Position numbers and translations under genes: made by a program. The notes under the pieces were generated by a model, which worked only from the letters and a program-made list of their open reading frames with translations, did not search any database and was not told the origin of the DNA. Of a stretch of DNA of 64,000 nucleotides, positions 13,071-27,206 are shown piece by piece (positions within the stretch are counted from its first letter, which is position 1; each line of letters opens with the position of its first letter). Source of the stretch: Lycium barbarum (Eukaryota > Streptophyta > Magnoliopsida > Solanales > Solanaceae). Location: positions 27,096,231 through 27,160,230 of the forward strand of contig NC_083344.1 in NCBI RefSeq assembly GCF_019175385.1, in the 5' to 3' direction.

Positions 13071-13861
13071 TTATGGAGGAATAGATATGGGCTGAGTATC
13101 TGGAAATACATCTATAGTAAACTCTATCTCCCGTTCAGGAGGAAGACTTGGAAGTTCATCTGGGAATACATCTGGAAATTCATTAACTATCGGGACTGAC
13201 TGAAGAGTCGGTACCTCTGCTTTTAGGTCATGTACATAAACCAGATGACAAATATAACTCTTTCTAACCATCTTCCTTGCCTCGAGGTATGAAATAAACT
13301 TACCCCTCGGCGATGCTGTATTCCCTATCCACTCTATAATCGGCTCTCCTGGGAACTGAGATCGAACTATATTTTCTCTACAATCAACGTTAGCATAACA
13401 AGAGGCCAACCAATCAATGTCCATAATAACATCAAACTCAGTCATGTCTAATTCTATCAAATCTGCCATGGTATGACGACTATATATAACCACCGAAAAA
13501 TTTCTATATACTTGCTTTGCTATGACAGAATCTCCTACCGGTGTAGCTACCTCAAATGGTTCTATTAACTCAAGTTCTATTCCGATTCTACTAGCACCAA
13601 AGGGAGATATATATATGATAAGGTGGAACCTGGGTCTATCAATGCATATACGTTCTGGGAGAAAATCGATAATATACCTGTAACCACATTCGGTGACGCC
13701 TCCGGATCCTGCCTACTAGCCAAGGCATATATGCGGTTCGAAGGACCGCTAGAACTGGAAGCTCCGCCACGACCTCTACCACGGCTTGCTGATGTCTGAA
13801 TACCCTGCCCCACAGGGCACATAGCTACAGAAGAAGATGAACCAGCAACCGACCTAGTAGG
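13071..13861 (-). pseudogene. element D aspartic protease and linker
   Basis: The protease active site reads [12 protein letters not shown] (near 13640), the DPG variant common in plant gypsy elements. The downstream part (13493-13071, with [15 protein letters not shown] and the linker [12 protein letters not shown]) is in another frame, so a frameshift lies between about 13577 and 13493. A stop (IPP followed by TAA) ends the segment before RT. In C the equivalent codon is TAT. Confidence 0.82.
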
Positions 13862-15124
13862 CTAAGCCACACCACCTGTACCATCTTCATAAGGACACTC
13901 TCTCTTCACATGGCCCTGACGGCCACAAGAAAAACAAACTCCTGGAGTAAAACGGCATTCCCCAAAATGGAGCCTACCACACCGAAAACACCGAGGCAAA
14001 GGTGGCCTCGACTGACTCGAACCCCTGTTCATCTGTGAACGTGAAGCCTTGGAGCTCTGACCGGCTCCTAAATACCCTGTGCTATCAAATCTCCTACCTG
14101 TGAACTGTGGGGGTGCACTCTGTGCTGGCTAGGAAAAATATCTAATATGCTGCTGAGGCTGCCTGCCTCGAAACTCACCAGGATAACCAGCCGATCTAGC
14201 CCTCTTATGCAGGCCTCTATCGTAATCTCTATCAGGCTGACGTCCTCTGTGTCGATCCTCTACCCCCAGTACATATGCCTCTACTCGAGCAATATCCATA
14301 CCTGGCTGAAGAGCCACTGCCATACAGCCATCAATCAAATAATGATCCAGTCCCATCACATAACGATGCACTCTATCTGCCATATCAGCTACAATAGTAG
14401 GCGCATATCTAGCAAATGAATCAAACTCGAGACTACACTCTCGAACACTCCTGCCACTCTGCCTCAAATGTAAGAATCTATCGACACTAGCTCGCCTCAT
14501 TTCTGGAGGCAGGAAGTGGCCAAGGGAGGCCTCCACAAACTCATCCCATATCGTAGGAGGAGCACCCTCACCTCTAGATAACTCCCACGACTCATACCAA
14601 TTAACAGCTACATCCCGCAATCGATACGAAGCCAACTCAACAGACTCAGTCTCAGAAGCCTTGATTATCCTCAATGTACACTGCATCTGCCAAATAAACA
14701 CCTGCGGATCATCCTCGGGCTTTGATCCGTAAAATTCTAGAGGATTACAACTTAAGAAGTCATGAACCCTCAAACTATCAGATCTATCCGCATGGTCAAC
14801 TCCTGGTCCATACCTGCGAGCCTACCCTGCCATTAATCTGGTCAGCAGCTGAACTGCATCTCTCATGGCCCTATCCTCCACCCCTGGCTGAGGAGCTGGA
14901 CGCTCAGGTGCTGGGGCCTCGAGAGCTGGCGATGGGGCTGCCGCCTGAACTGGATTTGCTACTGCTCTAAGCTCCTCTGGAGGTGGCGGTGTAGCTGAGC
15001 TCGCTGACTGGAGTACAATCTTAGGCATAGACTGGGCACGGGCCCTAGTAACTCTCCGAGTCTGACTAGTATCTCCTGCTACCGATTTGCCCTTCTGGGC
15101 AGCAGTCACCTTCTTTGGAGGCAT
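13862..15124 (-). pseudogene. element D gag (capsid/nucleocapsid)
   Basis: I chose the start MPPKKVTAAQKGK at 15124 because the same MPPK start is found in element C. The retrotransposon gag domain includes SVELASYRLRDVAVNWYE and FLPPEMRRASVDRFLHLRQ. A CCHC zinc knuckle, CFSCGRQGHVKREC, lies near 13900-13940. Stops at 14822-14824 (LMAG-TAG), about 14129 (YFS-TAG) and 13862-13864 (GVA-TAG) interrupt one continuous frame. All three are TAG where CAG is the expected codon. Confidence 0.88.
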
Positions 15125-15312
15125 AGCCGTAAACACAATAATTTGTTAGAGAGGGATTATCCTGATAATATAGCTCTATCGCACGATCTAGAGTAAGAAG
15201 GAGAGGTAAAATTCCTAAATGTCCTGTAGCTTCCTGTTATAGATGTGGTGCACAACACACCGATAAACAAGACTCTACTAGACACAGTCTGTAGACACTC
15301 CGAGGATGAACT
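15125..15312 (-). other. element D untranslated leader
   Basis: A short non-coding stretch between the primer binding site and gag. No motif was recognised. Confidence 0.5.
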
Positions 15313-15324
15313 GCTCTGATACCA
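15313..15324 (-). other. primer binding site (tRNA-Met) of element D
   Basis: The minus strand reads TGGTATCAGAGC, complementary to the 3' end of plant initiator tRNA-Met. It lies 4 bases inside the 5' LTR. Confidence 0.9.
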
Positions 15325-15816
15325 CTTTTGTCACGACCCGACCCCATGAGCCGTGACTAGTGCTCGAGCTGGACACTCGTATACGAACCTGTTAGACATA
15401 CTCATACTGAAACTAAGGACAGTACGGAAACTTGTAAAAGCAACTAAAGATCCATAACGCCACATATCATCATAAACCTGTCTCCTGAGGAGTCACAGCT
15501 AACCAACACATAACATAATATGCAAGCCGACAAGGCTGCCACTATATATGGAAATATCCAAAACGAATCATATCGACATAGCTGACCAAAACCGACACGC
15601 AACCCACCCATGTCTACAGACCTCTAAGAGTATAAAAGTGAAATATGACGGGACAGGGCCCCGCCATACCCCTGGATATGCATAAGTCTACATCAAAAGA
15701 TTTGTACCAAAATAATCTAGGCTCCGGAACAATGGAGCTCTCCAGACCGCTGAGCAGAAGTCCTAGGCTGGAGGGTCACAAAACCGAGTGTATGTACCTG
15801 CGGGCATGAAACGCGG

Positions 15817-15855
15817 CCCCCCGAAGAAAAGGGGTCAGTACGAGGAATGTACTGA
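15817..15855 (-). other. conserved paired hairpins (D 5' LTR)
   Basis: On the minus strand: TCAGTAC-ATTCCTC-GTACTGA, then CCCC-loop-GGGG. The second stem is made of C:G runs instead of CGTCC:GGACG. Confidence 0.6.
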
Positions 15856-17433
15856 GTATATAAAGCATGAAATACAATAAAGAAGACTATGACTGAATAA
15901 AAGATTACAGGAGGCAAGTATGATAATCAAAGATACCAATGCACCTGTGCCTTACGAGATGAGAATCATGCATATTTATATCATATACCATACCCGGCCC
16001 ATTATGGGACTCGGTGAATAAAGTCATCATATACCATACCCGGCCCATCATGGGATTCGGTGCCATAATCATATCATATATATATATATATATACCGTAC
16101 CCGGCCCTCTAGTGAAGGACTCGGTGAACAATGCAGTGAAACTGTGCATGAATACATACTCGGCACGGGACTCGGTGGACGATATATTAACGGCATGCAC
16201 GAGCAGAATATCATGAGCAACCACATGCAAACTAAATCATCTGAGACTCAATACAATAATTAGAATGAACTAACACTTGAGAATCAAAGACAACAGTCAT
16301 GTCAAGTAGCTTCTGGAAATCAAGAACATTAGCCATCCTAGTGTCTCTAAGAATAGGAGCTTCTTTGGAGTTTATACATTCGTCGTCTGTTTGTCTCACA
16401 TAGACCATGCCAAAAAAAAAGAAGGGATAGCTTTACATACCTTTGACGCTTAATCCGTGACTCGATATGTATACGCTGCCCGAAGTACCTCAACCTATAT
16501 TAAGACGTTAAGAACTATGGTTAAGCTACGGAAAAGCTTAAAACGTATTCCGAAGTTAGTAGCTTATTTCTAGAAAATTGGGCGGCATTTTCCCTATATT
16601 GTTCACTTCCCTCACATTCAAGCCAATTATGAAAACGACCAGAATAACATCAACAACAACATGTCCAAGTTACCATATCAAGAATTAGAGTATTCAAGAA
16701 CACCCCGAAACAGCCTGCACCGCACGCACAACACTCCAAATCAGTCCACACGTTGCACATTCAACAATAATCAACATAACGACCACGACATACTCAAGTT
16801 ATTCCTAATGATATATAACCACAACACATCATCAAAAATGACCTTTCAATAACATGCCCCAAACAGCCCATCACTACAACAACACAATACAAAATCACAA
16901 CCACACTTAGTCCTTCAACTCAACAAGAACAGCCCAACAACCTCATGAACATCTAATCCAATTCATATCTCAACTATAACTTTAAATATCATGATTCCTT
17001 CACTTTCAGCACATAATCGATAACAACAATAATAACGACAACAATCAAACCCAATTTAATTGAAACAACTCCAATTCAGCCCAATTACAACACCAACGAA
17101 ATCATGCATTTTCTTACTTCCAATTCCACTTAATAAGAGTTAATCTTTCAATTACAACATCATTTACTCCAATTACACTATAAGAAGAAGAAATCTTACC
17201 TTAAATTAGCAAGAACAGATCCTACAATCACTTGCACCAATTGCACCACTTCTTCTTCCTCAATTTAAATCCTAACGTTGCTGCTCCTTTGAGACGTTTA
17301 GAACACCTTAAGGAATTAAAATTTTCTTCCTTCTACAATTTTGAGTCTAGCCGTGAGCTAAGAGCAGCCCTGGCTGTTTGTAAATGTTCTTTCAATGAAA
17401 TATGATGATGAATGTGTATTTTAATGAGTCATC

Positions 17434-17559
<126 letters not shown>

Positions 17560-18416
17560 GCTAGCCCTTAGGACACGTGCCCCACTAGCATGCATCATCC
17601 AAGCTCATTTTTTTAATTATCATATCTGGTGGGGCCCACTTAATAGTGTAATTAGCTTAATTAATCATTAATCCCCACTGATATTTCCACACTAATAGTA
17701 ATTAAGTAGCAAACCGTGCAATATTAAAATTGGGATTTAAAAGTCCTTGTCTCATATCTCAAAATAACCTTGTCCTTAAACTTATGTCGATTAGCTTACG
17801 AATAATCCAACGTACAAAAATACGGGATACAACATTTTGTTTGTCACGTGGTTGAATTTGGTCTTTATTCAAAGTGAAGTAAGGAGGAAGAAGAGGAATT
17901 CTTGGCAAATAAGGTTAGAATTCTCCTCTACTAGATATACTTAAAGTTCGTCCAGGTCATAGCTAAATTGTGGGATGAGAAATACGGAATTAATAGCGAG
18001 AAATCATTTTTTGATGTTGTTGTTGTTGAATGGACTCCTTGGTAATTTTATAACTTAAGTTGTGGCGGGAATTTAATATGATTGTGGTTGTGTTGGTTGT
18101 GTTGAATATGGAGAATGTGAGATAAATAGGGGAAATGTTGTCCGAGTCATTATAAGACAAGTATATCACCCCGATATATCGATATACATGATATACCAAA
18201 TACTTCCTTGACCTAATGAGAACCGTTATCGTTATTATAGGATAAGGAACGAGATGAGCTACAGTTGACGGCATTGACTTGAAGGCAAACAAGGTATGTA
18301 AGGTGTTCGTTTTCCTTTTTCTTTAGCACGAATCCAACTAGAACATGAACACTAGCGTTCCATAACAATTCACTCCATTCTTATGCTTTTTATTTCAATT
18401 TTAATGCCTTAGTTAT

Positions 18417-21310
18417 TGTCACGACCCAGCCCCGTGAGCCGTGACTAGTGTCCTATTTGGACACCCAAACTGACTTACGTACCAAATCGACATATCAAAG
18501 ATTTATTCAGACTTAACATACTTTATTTCAAACAGATACTAAGAACAAATGTCATCTTAAGCGGTTTCCCGTACAGAAATATCATATCAAATCCGGTAGG
18601 CTGGCGGAATACACATCGCCCAGATTTACCAACATATACAAACATATGGGTCGTTCATAACAGCAATCGGGACCGCTTAAGGCACAGATCATAAATAGAA
18701 ACGAACAAACATGACCCATGACCCACACATATGACTACAGGCCTCTACAAAACATAACAGAAACATATGACGGGACAGGGCCCCGCCGTACCCAAACAGC
18801 CATACATATACAGAACGTGTATAACAGAAGATATGTACCAAAATATGAGCTCCGGATCAAAAGGAGTACTCCAAGTGGCAGAATATATATCCTATACTGG
18901 AGGATCACCAAAACGAATGTCTGTACCTGCGGGCATGAGACGCAGCCCCCGAAGAAAGGGGGTCAGTACGAAATATGTACTGAGTAAGTAAAGCATGAGG
19001 TACAGTAATCCAAATCAGAACTGAAATAAAGAGTATGGAAAGCGGTTACAGAACCAGTATATCAAACTTGTTTTAAAAACATAAGTAATGCAAATAAAAA
19101 TCATGCATAAGGCTCAGGAACGTGGTCGCCACTCCGACGCTGGCGCCACAACACATCATACTCCAGAAGGTTTCAAATCTCCGTACAATCCCCGAACATA
19201 TCATATCATCATATCATATCACAACATCAAAACATATCATATGCCATATCACATCATAACGCCGTATATAATCGGTTCCCGGCCCTATTATATGTATCCA
19301 AAACTTTAGCCATATCAAATATTTTTCGGACATCATTACGGATCACATAATCATACTAGGAAACTTGTAGATAACATTATGGATCAAATCAAATGGGGAC
19401 TTTAAGACCATATTTTCATGTCGAAATATTCATCAAAGGCCTTAGTCTTCTCGTTTTTCTTTCTTTCGAACAACATTCGGAACATAACAAATAGGATCTT
19501 TGAACATCATAAAATATGTATCTAGCCATATGGAATAGCTTATGGAAGTCAAAGATGTTAGCCATCCTAGTGGCTCTAAGAATAGGATTGTCTTTAGGAG
19601 CATACTTATACGTTATTTGTTCATTCCAACAAGGTCATGCCAAAAGAAAGAAAGGTAGGCGTTACATACCTCAATCGCTTGCAAACCAAATCCCGACTCA
19701 AGTCTCGGGCTCTCCAATATCTACAATAATATTATCAATTACCAAATATTAGCTACAAGTACTTAGAAATCCAATTCTAACTGGTACTTGTCTACAAAAA
19801 TTTCGGCAGCATTTCCCCTATATATTCGCCTATCCGAATTTCCAATTGCTCTCCTGTTGACACAGAAATACCAACAGTAACATATGGACACAACCATATC
19901 TTCAATTCTTTTATTTCAACAAGAACAACAACATATCAAAACAACCCCAACTATAACATAACGATGCCCGAAATTCTAACGAACACTTACAATACACCAA
20001 GCAGCCCATATGCACTTCTTATACCTTATTTCATGCAATCCTTTCAGCAAATTTCAAGAAAATACAACAGCAGCCACACGACACCACATCATCTATTCAT
20101 ATGCAACTAAACCACATTATTATCTCTATAATCCTTACAACAACCCACAACAATTTTAACTCCAACTCTAACCTTTAAATTCCTTGATTCTCATCACATA
20201 ATCTATGATTACAACAACCAAAATATTAATTCAAATCAGTCCATCAATTTCAATTAAAACAACCCCTAATCCATAAATCTCAACAAAACAACAAACGAGT
20301 TTATAATGTTGTTTTCTCCGTTCTAATTCGTTAAAACTCTAAATAAACACTTTAATAACATAAAAGGAATCTTAAAAATACCTTAGCAACAGCTCAACCA
20401 CGAAAATTTCATTCCCCAAGACCAATATTTAGCTCAAATTGAAGGCAACGCAACGTACAATGCTTTTCTCTTCATGAGCTTCGGGATTCGGGGCTCGGAT
20501 TTTGATCAAAATGGCTTCCTTAGCCTAGGAGCTCTCTCTCTCTCTAATGTTTTTGGAGGATCTTAGCTGAAAATGATCAGCCCTCAAATGAATTTGCTAC
20601 ATATATTAACGTTAATGGGCCTCATGGGCCGAAACATTAGTGTTTGGGTCGGGTCCAAACTTGCTGCCCTGCCAGCCCAAATTGCATCGTCCATATGTCC
20701 TTATACAAATATCATTTTGACGAGCGGTTTGTTGCGTTGGAAACTAGACTCGATGAACTTAATTTTAGGATTTTGAAACACCTTAAAACTCCTCATATAC
20801 TAGGAGATATGCCTCCAACAATATGGGCTAAAAATCTGGTCCGAGATTTTTCTGAAGTTGTTCGGATTCATTTCGTTCAGATTCGTTTAACTTCTAATCC
20901 TCTTCCGACCCTCATGTAACCTCTTATACATACATATACATACTCATATACATACATAACAATCCATACACATCTCGAAGGGTCCGGAGAATCACAATAA
21001 CCTTAAACGTAACTAGAGAACTTACGAAGCTTCGACGAAACTCCAATCGCAAAAATATATTCATATCTTTTATCCATCTTCTATATCATTACTAATAATC
21101 TCGAATACTTTAAAAGGGAACTCACATTACCTCATATACTCTCATAACGCGATTTCAAATCCTTTAGGTTACGATGTCACCTCGGGATACTTAAGGCAAC
21201 CATATATATATAACGATATTCTTACTAACTCGATTAACTTTCCTTGAACTTTCTTAACTCATTCTTTCTTGTCTTAATTAAAATAGCACGGACTCTTACG
21301 GGGTGTAACA
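18417..21310 (-). mobile_element. solo LTR E inside LTR F
   Basis: It runs from TGTCACGACCC to CGGGGTGTAACA, about 2.89 kb, with no internal region. The flanking 5-mers GTTAT (18412-18416) and GTTCT (21311-21315) match at 4/5. Donor-like GAG|GTATGT (minus, about 19670) and AAG|GTATT (minus, about 20385), the conserved CGGCAGCATTTCCCC core (19802-19820) and paired hairpins (18946-18983) are present. Open frames within it (for example 19516-19752, 20573-20919) show no known domain and are read here as chance. Confidence 0.78.
18946..18983 (-). other. conserved paired hairpins (solo LTR E)
   Basis: On the plus strand: CCCCC-GAAGAAA-GGGGG followed at once by TCAGTAC-GAAATAT-GTACTGA. Both stems are perfect. 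Confidence 0.65.
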
Positions 21311-21456
21311 GTTCTTTGATTGATTCTGGTTATGATAATTTGCCTTCACTAAATGGTTTCTAGATGTTGATATGAGTTTTCATAATGTTATTCGGAGGTT
21401 ATCGACCTTACGTCACTCCGAAAGGCCCAGACGTCATTTCTATCAGTTGCTCATGC

Positions 21457-21458
<2 letters not shown>

Positions 21459-21550
<92 letters not shown>
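21459..21550. repeat. (TA)n(TG)n microsatellite
   Basis: TA run (about 40 bases) then TG run (about 50 bases), inside LTR F. Confidence 0.95.
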
Positions 21551-22217
21551 CAATATTTTACTACACCGCACCGTACTATAGTCGATCGGGCAGGCACATA
21601 GATGTGCACACCACTGTAGTGGGAATGTTATGATGATGTTTCCCCAGACGCGGGATGCCCCGTACGCAGGATGATGATGATACGATGATGACATGATGAT
21701 GATACTACTATATATATGTATATTTTCATATGATTTTTCAAACGCATGCATTGCATAATGTATGTCCTCAGATGTCCCGGGTGGTTACTATTCCTTCTAT
21801 TCATTGCTTACTTATATTCATGTATTCCTGCCCTACATATTCAGTAATTTTATCAGTACTGACATCCCATTTCACGGGACGCTGTATTTCGTGCTGCAGG
21901 TCATGGCAGAGCATCTTGGAGGCTCCTTGTACGATGATACAGTCAGCGTATGGTCAGTAAGCTCCATTCCTTCGGACTTGCACTGGTTGAGTATACATAT
22001 GACATATATGTTATGTATTCATTATGTCTTACAGGTATGGCGGGGCCCTGTCCCGACCAGTATGTCACACATTCACTCTTAGAGGCTCATAGACAGATGT
22101 AGGTATGTGTATGTCATGTGTGGCCTTGTCCGCCATAGTGGAGTTATGATGTCATTGTTCTGACCTTGCCGGTCATATGTTATATGCATAAGGATAGTGG
22201 CGGCCTTGTCGGCTCGC

Positions 22218-22362
<145 letters not shown>

Positions 22363-22515
22363 TGTCTACTGTCATGTTGGGCCTTTTCTGCTTGCAGATG
22401 GCGGATGCTATAGTATAGTTTTTGAGATATAAATTATGCATGTAAGCACCCCCACGTGACGCTCGATGAGTCAAGCTGGGTGTCGGTCACGCCCTCCGGA
22501 GTTGAGGGTGTGACA

Positions 22516-23750
22516 GCTTCCATGCCATGATTTGAGATTTGGCCTCCAAGCCATGACATGTGAATCGGCTAATATGCCATGATTTGTATTGTTTTTGTTT
22601 GGCCTAGCTACTCAGGAAAAAGGTAGTTGCTGATCCTAGTGGGGTTTGCCTAGCCATTCAGGAGGAAGAGTGGCCATTGACGGTCGATAGCCCCGGTATG
22701 GTTCTAGCCATTCGGGAGGAAGAGTGGTCATTGAGGGTTCATAACCCCGATGTGGTTTTGCCTAGCTATTCATGAGGAAGGATAGACCTCAAGGGTTCAT
22801 AAACCCGATGTAGTTTTTCCTAGCTATTCTGGAGGAAGGATAGTCATCAAGGGTTCATAACCCCGATGTGGTGCTTCTGTCTAGTTTAGGGAACCTTAAG
22901 TGGTCATCCCTTCGTTATATTGGTTTGGCTGTATTGGCATGTGTTATAGTTTGATTGCCTGTGAGTGGCTTGCTGATGATCTTAAGTTCATGAGTGATAA
23001 GACTTAATGTGATAAACGGTATAACAAGTTGAGATTGATATATCCCTGTGTTACTAGATTTTACTAGTGATTTTTCTAATGTTACTGACTTACTCTATCT
23101 TTGGATTGGTAACGGAAACGACTGAAGGACTCAAAGTGATTATTTCTTTATCATTGACTTACATAGGATATTCATGAGCTGTAATCAATTGTTTTGAACT
23201 GTTTCTCAATACTGTTTACAACTATACTTATCACTTATATATTTTGCTATTAACTATTGTCCCGGAGACACTCACTGACTGCCCAGTACTCAGGCATACC
23301 ATTGTAGTTTTTATGTTGTGTTATGTAACGTTAAGGAGCAAGTCGTGATATGTGTGCGGGTTAGGAGAGCTTGCTACTTCTAGACATATTGGTGAGCCCA
23401 CACCTTTGTTCGTGGGTTACCCTCTATCTTACATATTGCTTTTAATTTTCGGGTTGCATCCCGAATTTAGATTATCATTATGTCTTTAAGAAGTTCCATA
23501 GATAGATGTTGAAGTCTCGTATGACTTGTTGGGCGTTTGCTGTGTTTTTAAGACACTGTGTTATATGAAAATTCCGCTGATTTTATTTTATAGAGTGCGC
23601 ATCATTTCAATTAGCTAATTATGACGTGTTTGAATTAAATAAGGAAATTTTATTAAAAGAGATAGACGTTTATTGATTTATGAGGTGCTTTCGGTGCTGT
23701 TCATAGCATCGGATGCCTGTTACGTCTTGGGTCGGGTTTGGGGCGTGACA
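22516..23750 (+). mobile_element. partial LTR of family X
   Basis: Colinear with 34077-35308: it shares CCATGATTTGAGATT, repeated 'CATTC..GAGGAAGAGTGG' blocks, GAACCTTAAGTGGTCATCCC and the end GGGCGTGACA. Only the 3' half is present. LTR F abuts it on the left, as expected if element F inserted into this X copy. Confidence 0.65.
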
Positions 23751-26500
23751 TTAAAGCAACATAACCCACTCAAAACCCAACAAGATTTGGCTTCTAGATT
23801 CAAGATAAGTTTAATCCTTAAATTAGGGTTAAAACCCACAATTTTTAAACCCCAAAGCATGAATTAACAACTAATGGAAGAGGAAGGAATAAAGGGAGTA
23901 ATGAAATAAGGATTAAGACTTACCTTCACCTCGGAATAATGGAACCCTCTGAAATTTCCTCCAAAATGAGCTCTAGAATTTTAGGCGGGTGAAAATGAGG
24001 TCTAATGCCGAAATGAAAGAATAAATATCTGGTCTGCTCAGCGATTTGCGCATCTGCGAGGCATTGCCCGCAGATGCGACGCCGCACCTGTGGAAAACAT
24101 TCTGCAGATGCAATGTCACACCCCGACTTTACTAGGGCGTGATGGGCACCCGACCCCATACTCGGAGCCGAGCGAACCCGCTGACTCTTATTACGTACTT
24201 AATTTCCTTAGACTCTTACATTAATAAGAAATGGAAACGTAGTAAAACCTTCAAAAAATTTCTTTTTTTGTACTCAATTCAAACAAAATCTGTAATTATA
24301 TGAAACTTATATTATAGTACGAATAACACATCGGTTGGTGGAGCCGTTTGCTGAACAGACAACCAATAACCACAACTCTGTCTGCAAAGTCTCTAACTTC
24401 GCACAAGACATCATAGCATAGTACGCTGACTCGGCTACACTCCAGGGCCAAATGGAGCTCGCCAACTTCGCTGGAACATCTTCTATAATAGCTTTGCTCA
24501 TCTGGGTGTACCTGCGCGGCATGAAACGCAGCCCCCGAAGAAAGAGGGGTCAGTACGAGTAATGTACTGAGTATGTAAGGCATGAATAGTAACATAGTAA
24601 GGAATATAAATATGAATAATAACAGGATGGAAATATAAAACATATCGTGAGGTAAAAGAGTGACCTGTACATGTGAGTGCCCCTTAGGGCGGATGCCATG
24701 CATGCTTATCTTTCCTTTGAAAACATTTCTTTTTCATATATAGAAAATAGAACATATCATATTGCCGAGGTGTCGGCAGCCGATCCATTTAACCACATAT
24801 GTCCCGCGTCCGGGCATCCCGCGTCCGGGACGATATCATGTCATACAGTGCCAACTAATCAGGTGGATAGCGTCTATAGTGCTCTGCCTCCGATTACATT
24901 ATGGAATAATCAGGATCGTCAAATCTCACCTTGAAGGAACTAGTACTATAAGGCGAGACTATCAATAAAGAATGGCGTTAGGAGAAAACATAGAATAAGA
25001 TCATAAGCCTCATAAAACATCAATTCATACACTTTGGTGTCTTTAGAAAATAGAGTCATATTTAAGGAATAAGGTTAAAGATCAAGAACTAACTCCATAT
25101 CCTTATATTCATATTGAATCCTTATCTTGAGACTTTCAAACATGGAACCATTCTCATCATGACCATCTTAGACATATTCTCATCTTTGACAACATCGTTT
25201 TCGTTACAAAAACATGAGCCGTCGTTATAGTCATAAAAGCTCATAAAATCATAAACCTTTGTTTTGGAAAAGTATAGACATTTTGGAAAAACATTTACGG
25301 TTTATCAGGAAAAGAATCATGCCTTAGAGTCTTAAACAACTAAATTTTGAAAACAAGGAAAATATGGAAATACTTATGAAATCATAACATCGGGATCATG
25401 CCTTTGAAAGAAAGGGACGAGCCTTAACATACCTGTTCCGCGTCCTATTAGCTATGCTTAATCGTCCGAACTTGTTAGTCTACATTCAAGAAGATTGATA
25501 CTATCGTTAGATTCATCAACATATAATTGTCTTAGCCTTTCAAACAAATTCACTTATGATCTGCCGAAATTTCGGCAGCATCTCCCCTGTAAATACACCA
25601 CCCCCGAGAATCTAACTCGGCCCAATTCATCAATCAACAATTCGAGAATGGAACTCGGCCACATTATCCACAATCACTCTAACAATACTACAATATTCAT
25701 AATGGTCCAATACTACCCGAATCCTCCAACTTCAACAAAAATATTAACCACACATTTTTCTCATTCTAGATTCATAAACCATATCAACAAACATGCATTA
25801 ACAACATCATTCATACAATGTAAGAATCCAAGCTAGTGTCGCATTAACTTTCTTCAACAATTCTATAACGATTACAACTTCATTTCCAAGTCATTAAACC
25901 TTCATTTTCTTATGGATTCCACAACAACAACAACTAAAATATCACATAGAATCAATTTACCACAACTTGCCAAACCAACCCCTATTCGGCCACAATAACA
26001 TCATACATATTTTCATGCGTTTTCATTCATTTCGACACATTACAACAACAACCAAAAACTAAGTAAAATCGATCTATTTCTTCTACACAACACCACACAC
26101 ACACGGCCAATACCAACCATGCACGGCTACAACATAACACCCGCATTTTCATGACTTTTATTCATCTCTACACACTACAACATGTACCAAATATCCATAA
26201 CTCATAAAAGAAGATTGGTTCTTACCTTTTTCCTTTCAAGTTCCCACTTGGCTAGGGTTATGAATTTGTACAATTGAATGATTTTCTTGTTCTCACAACT
26301 CTTCCATGTTGTAGAGGACCTTCCAATTGCTTGGAAAACTAGAAAAAAATATTTTTTTTGCTAAGTCTTCCATGGAGCTAAATTTGGCTAGCCATGGCCG
26401 AATGCCTTGGCTTCTTTTTCTCCCTTCTTCTTTTTTTTTTTTTTTTTTTTTTTTTTGTTCTTTCTTTCTCTCCAAATGTCTTGAATTAAAATGATGACCC

Positions 26501-26537
<37 letters not shown>

Positions 26538-27206
26538 CTTACAAGCATGTGAGGGGCACATGCCCTCTCCTCCATTTTTCTAGAAATTTCTTCCTTTTTC
26601 TTGAATTTTTCTAAAATAAGCAAAGATGACTATTAGTCTTATTGTGTAAGCTTGGTCTATATATTCATCACATGGCCATAAAAGAGTGGGTCCCACACAT
26701 ACATATATATATATGATTAATCCTCATTAAATAAAATTGTGGACATATACTTATGCCACACGGCCAACATGGCAATTTCAAGAATTTTCTTGAACATTTT
26801 GTGAAATTCCAATTTTGCCCCTAGTCTTCCACAATATTACCATGGACTATTTTGCGAATTTTCCTTTTTGCCCTTAACCTTTCTCAATATTTCCATACTA
26901 CTAATGTTCATAAATAATATCCATAACCAACTTGTACACTAAAATAACTTTGGACAATGGTCTTGCCCTTCACTTACCACGACTTCCTTGAAATATCCAA
27001 ACGTATAAAATACGGGATATAACATGCAAGCCCACTTAAAATCTGCTCGATCGCAAGTGTGACTCCGCTAAAACCAAAAATAATAAGTTAAGTCCCACTC
27101 TTCCAAAAGTCAACTATTGGTCAACCTTTACCTGCCAATATAACTAAGAAGATTCTAACATTCTCGGAAACCAATCAATGCCCACCCGATTGCCTCGGGA
27201 ACCACA
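23751..27206 (-). mobile_element. degenerate LTR remnant (Y), split by solo LTR H
   Basis: Pieces 23751-24113 and 27025-27206 join across solo LTR H. The text has GCATCTGCGAGG/CGCAGATGCG inverted blocks and a TTGACC..TTGACTTTTGG stretch (minus strand) of the kind seen in plant gypsy LTRs. The ends could not be fixed; the right edge is taken where LINE-2 coding begins. No gene is seen. Confidence 0.4.
24114..27024 (-). mobile_element. solo LTR H
   Basis: It runs from TGTCACACCCCG to GGGATATAACA, 2911 bp. It is flanked by a perfect 5-bp target-site duplication TGCAA (24109-24113 and 27025-27029), and no pol coding is seen. Minus-strand splice-like motifs AAG|GTAAGA (about 26226) and CAG|GTATGT (about 25430), the CGGCAGCATCTCCCC core (25573-25588) and the paired hairpins (24532-24570) match the other families. 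It also has a poly-T tract at 26431-26456 and a TA run at 26503-26534. Confidence 0.88.

Noticed and set aside
24296..24703. 135-codon frame in solo LTR H
   Set aside because: It lies across the conserved LTR hairpin region. The sequence is explained by the LTR and shows no protein family.
26293..26505. Lys-rich 70-codon frame
   Set aside because: It is the translation of a poly-T tract on the opposite strand inside solo LTR H.
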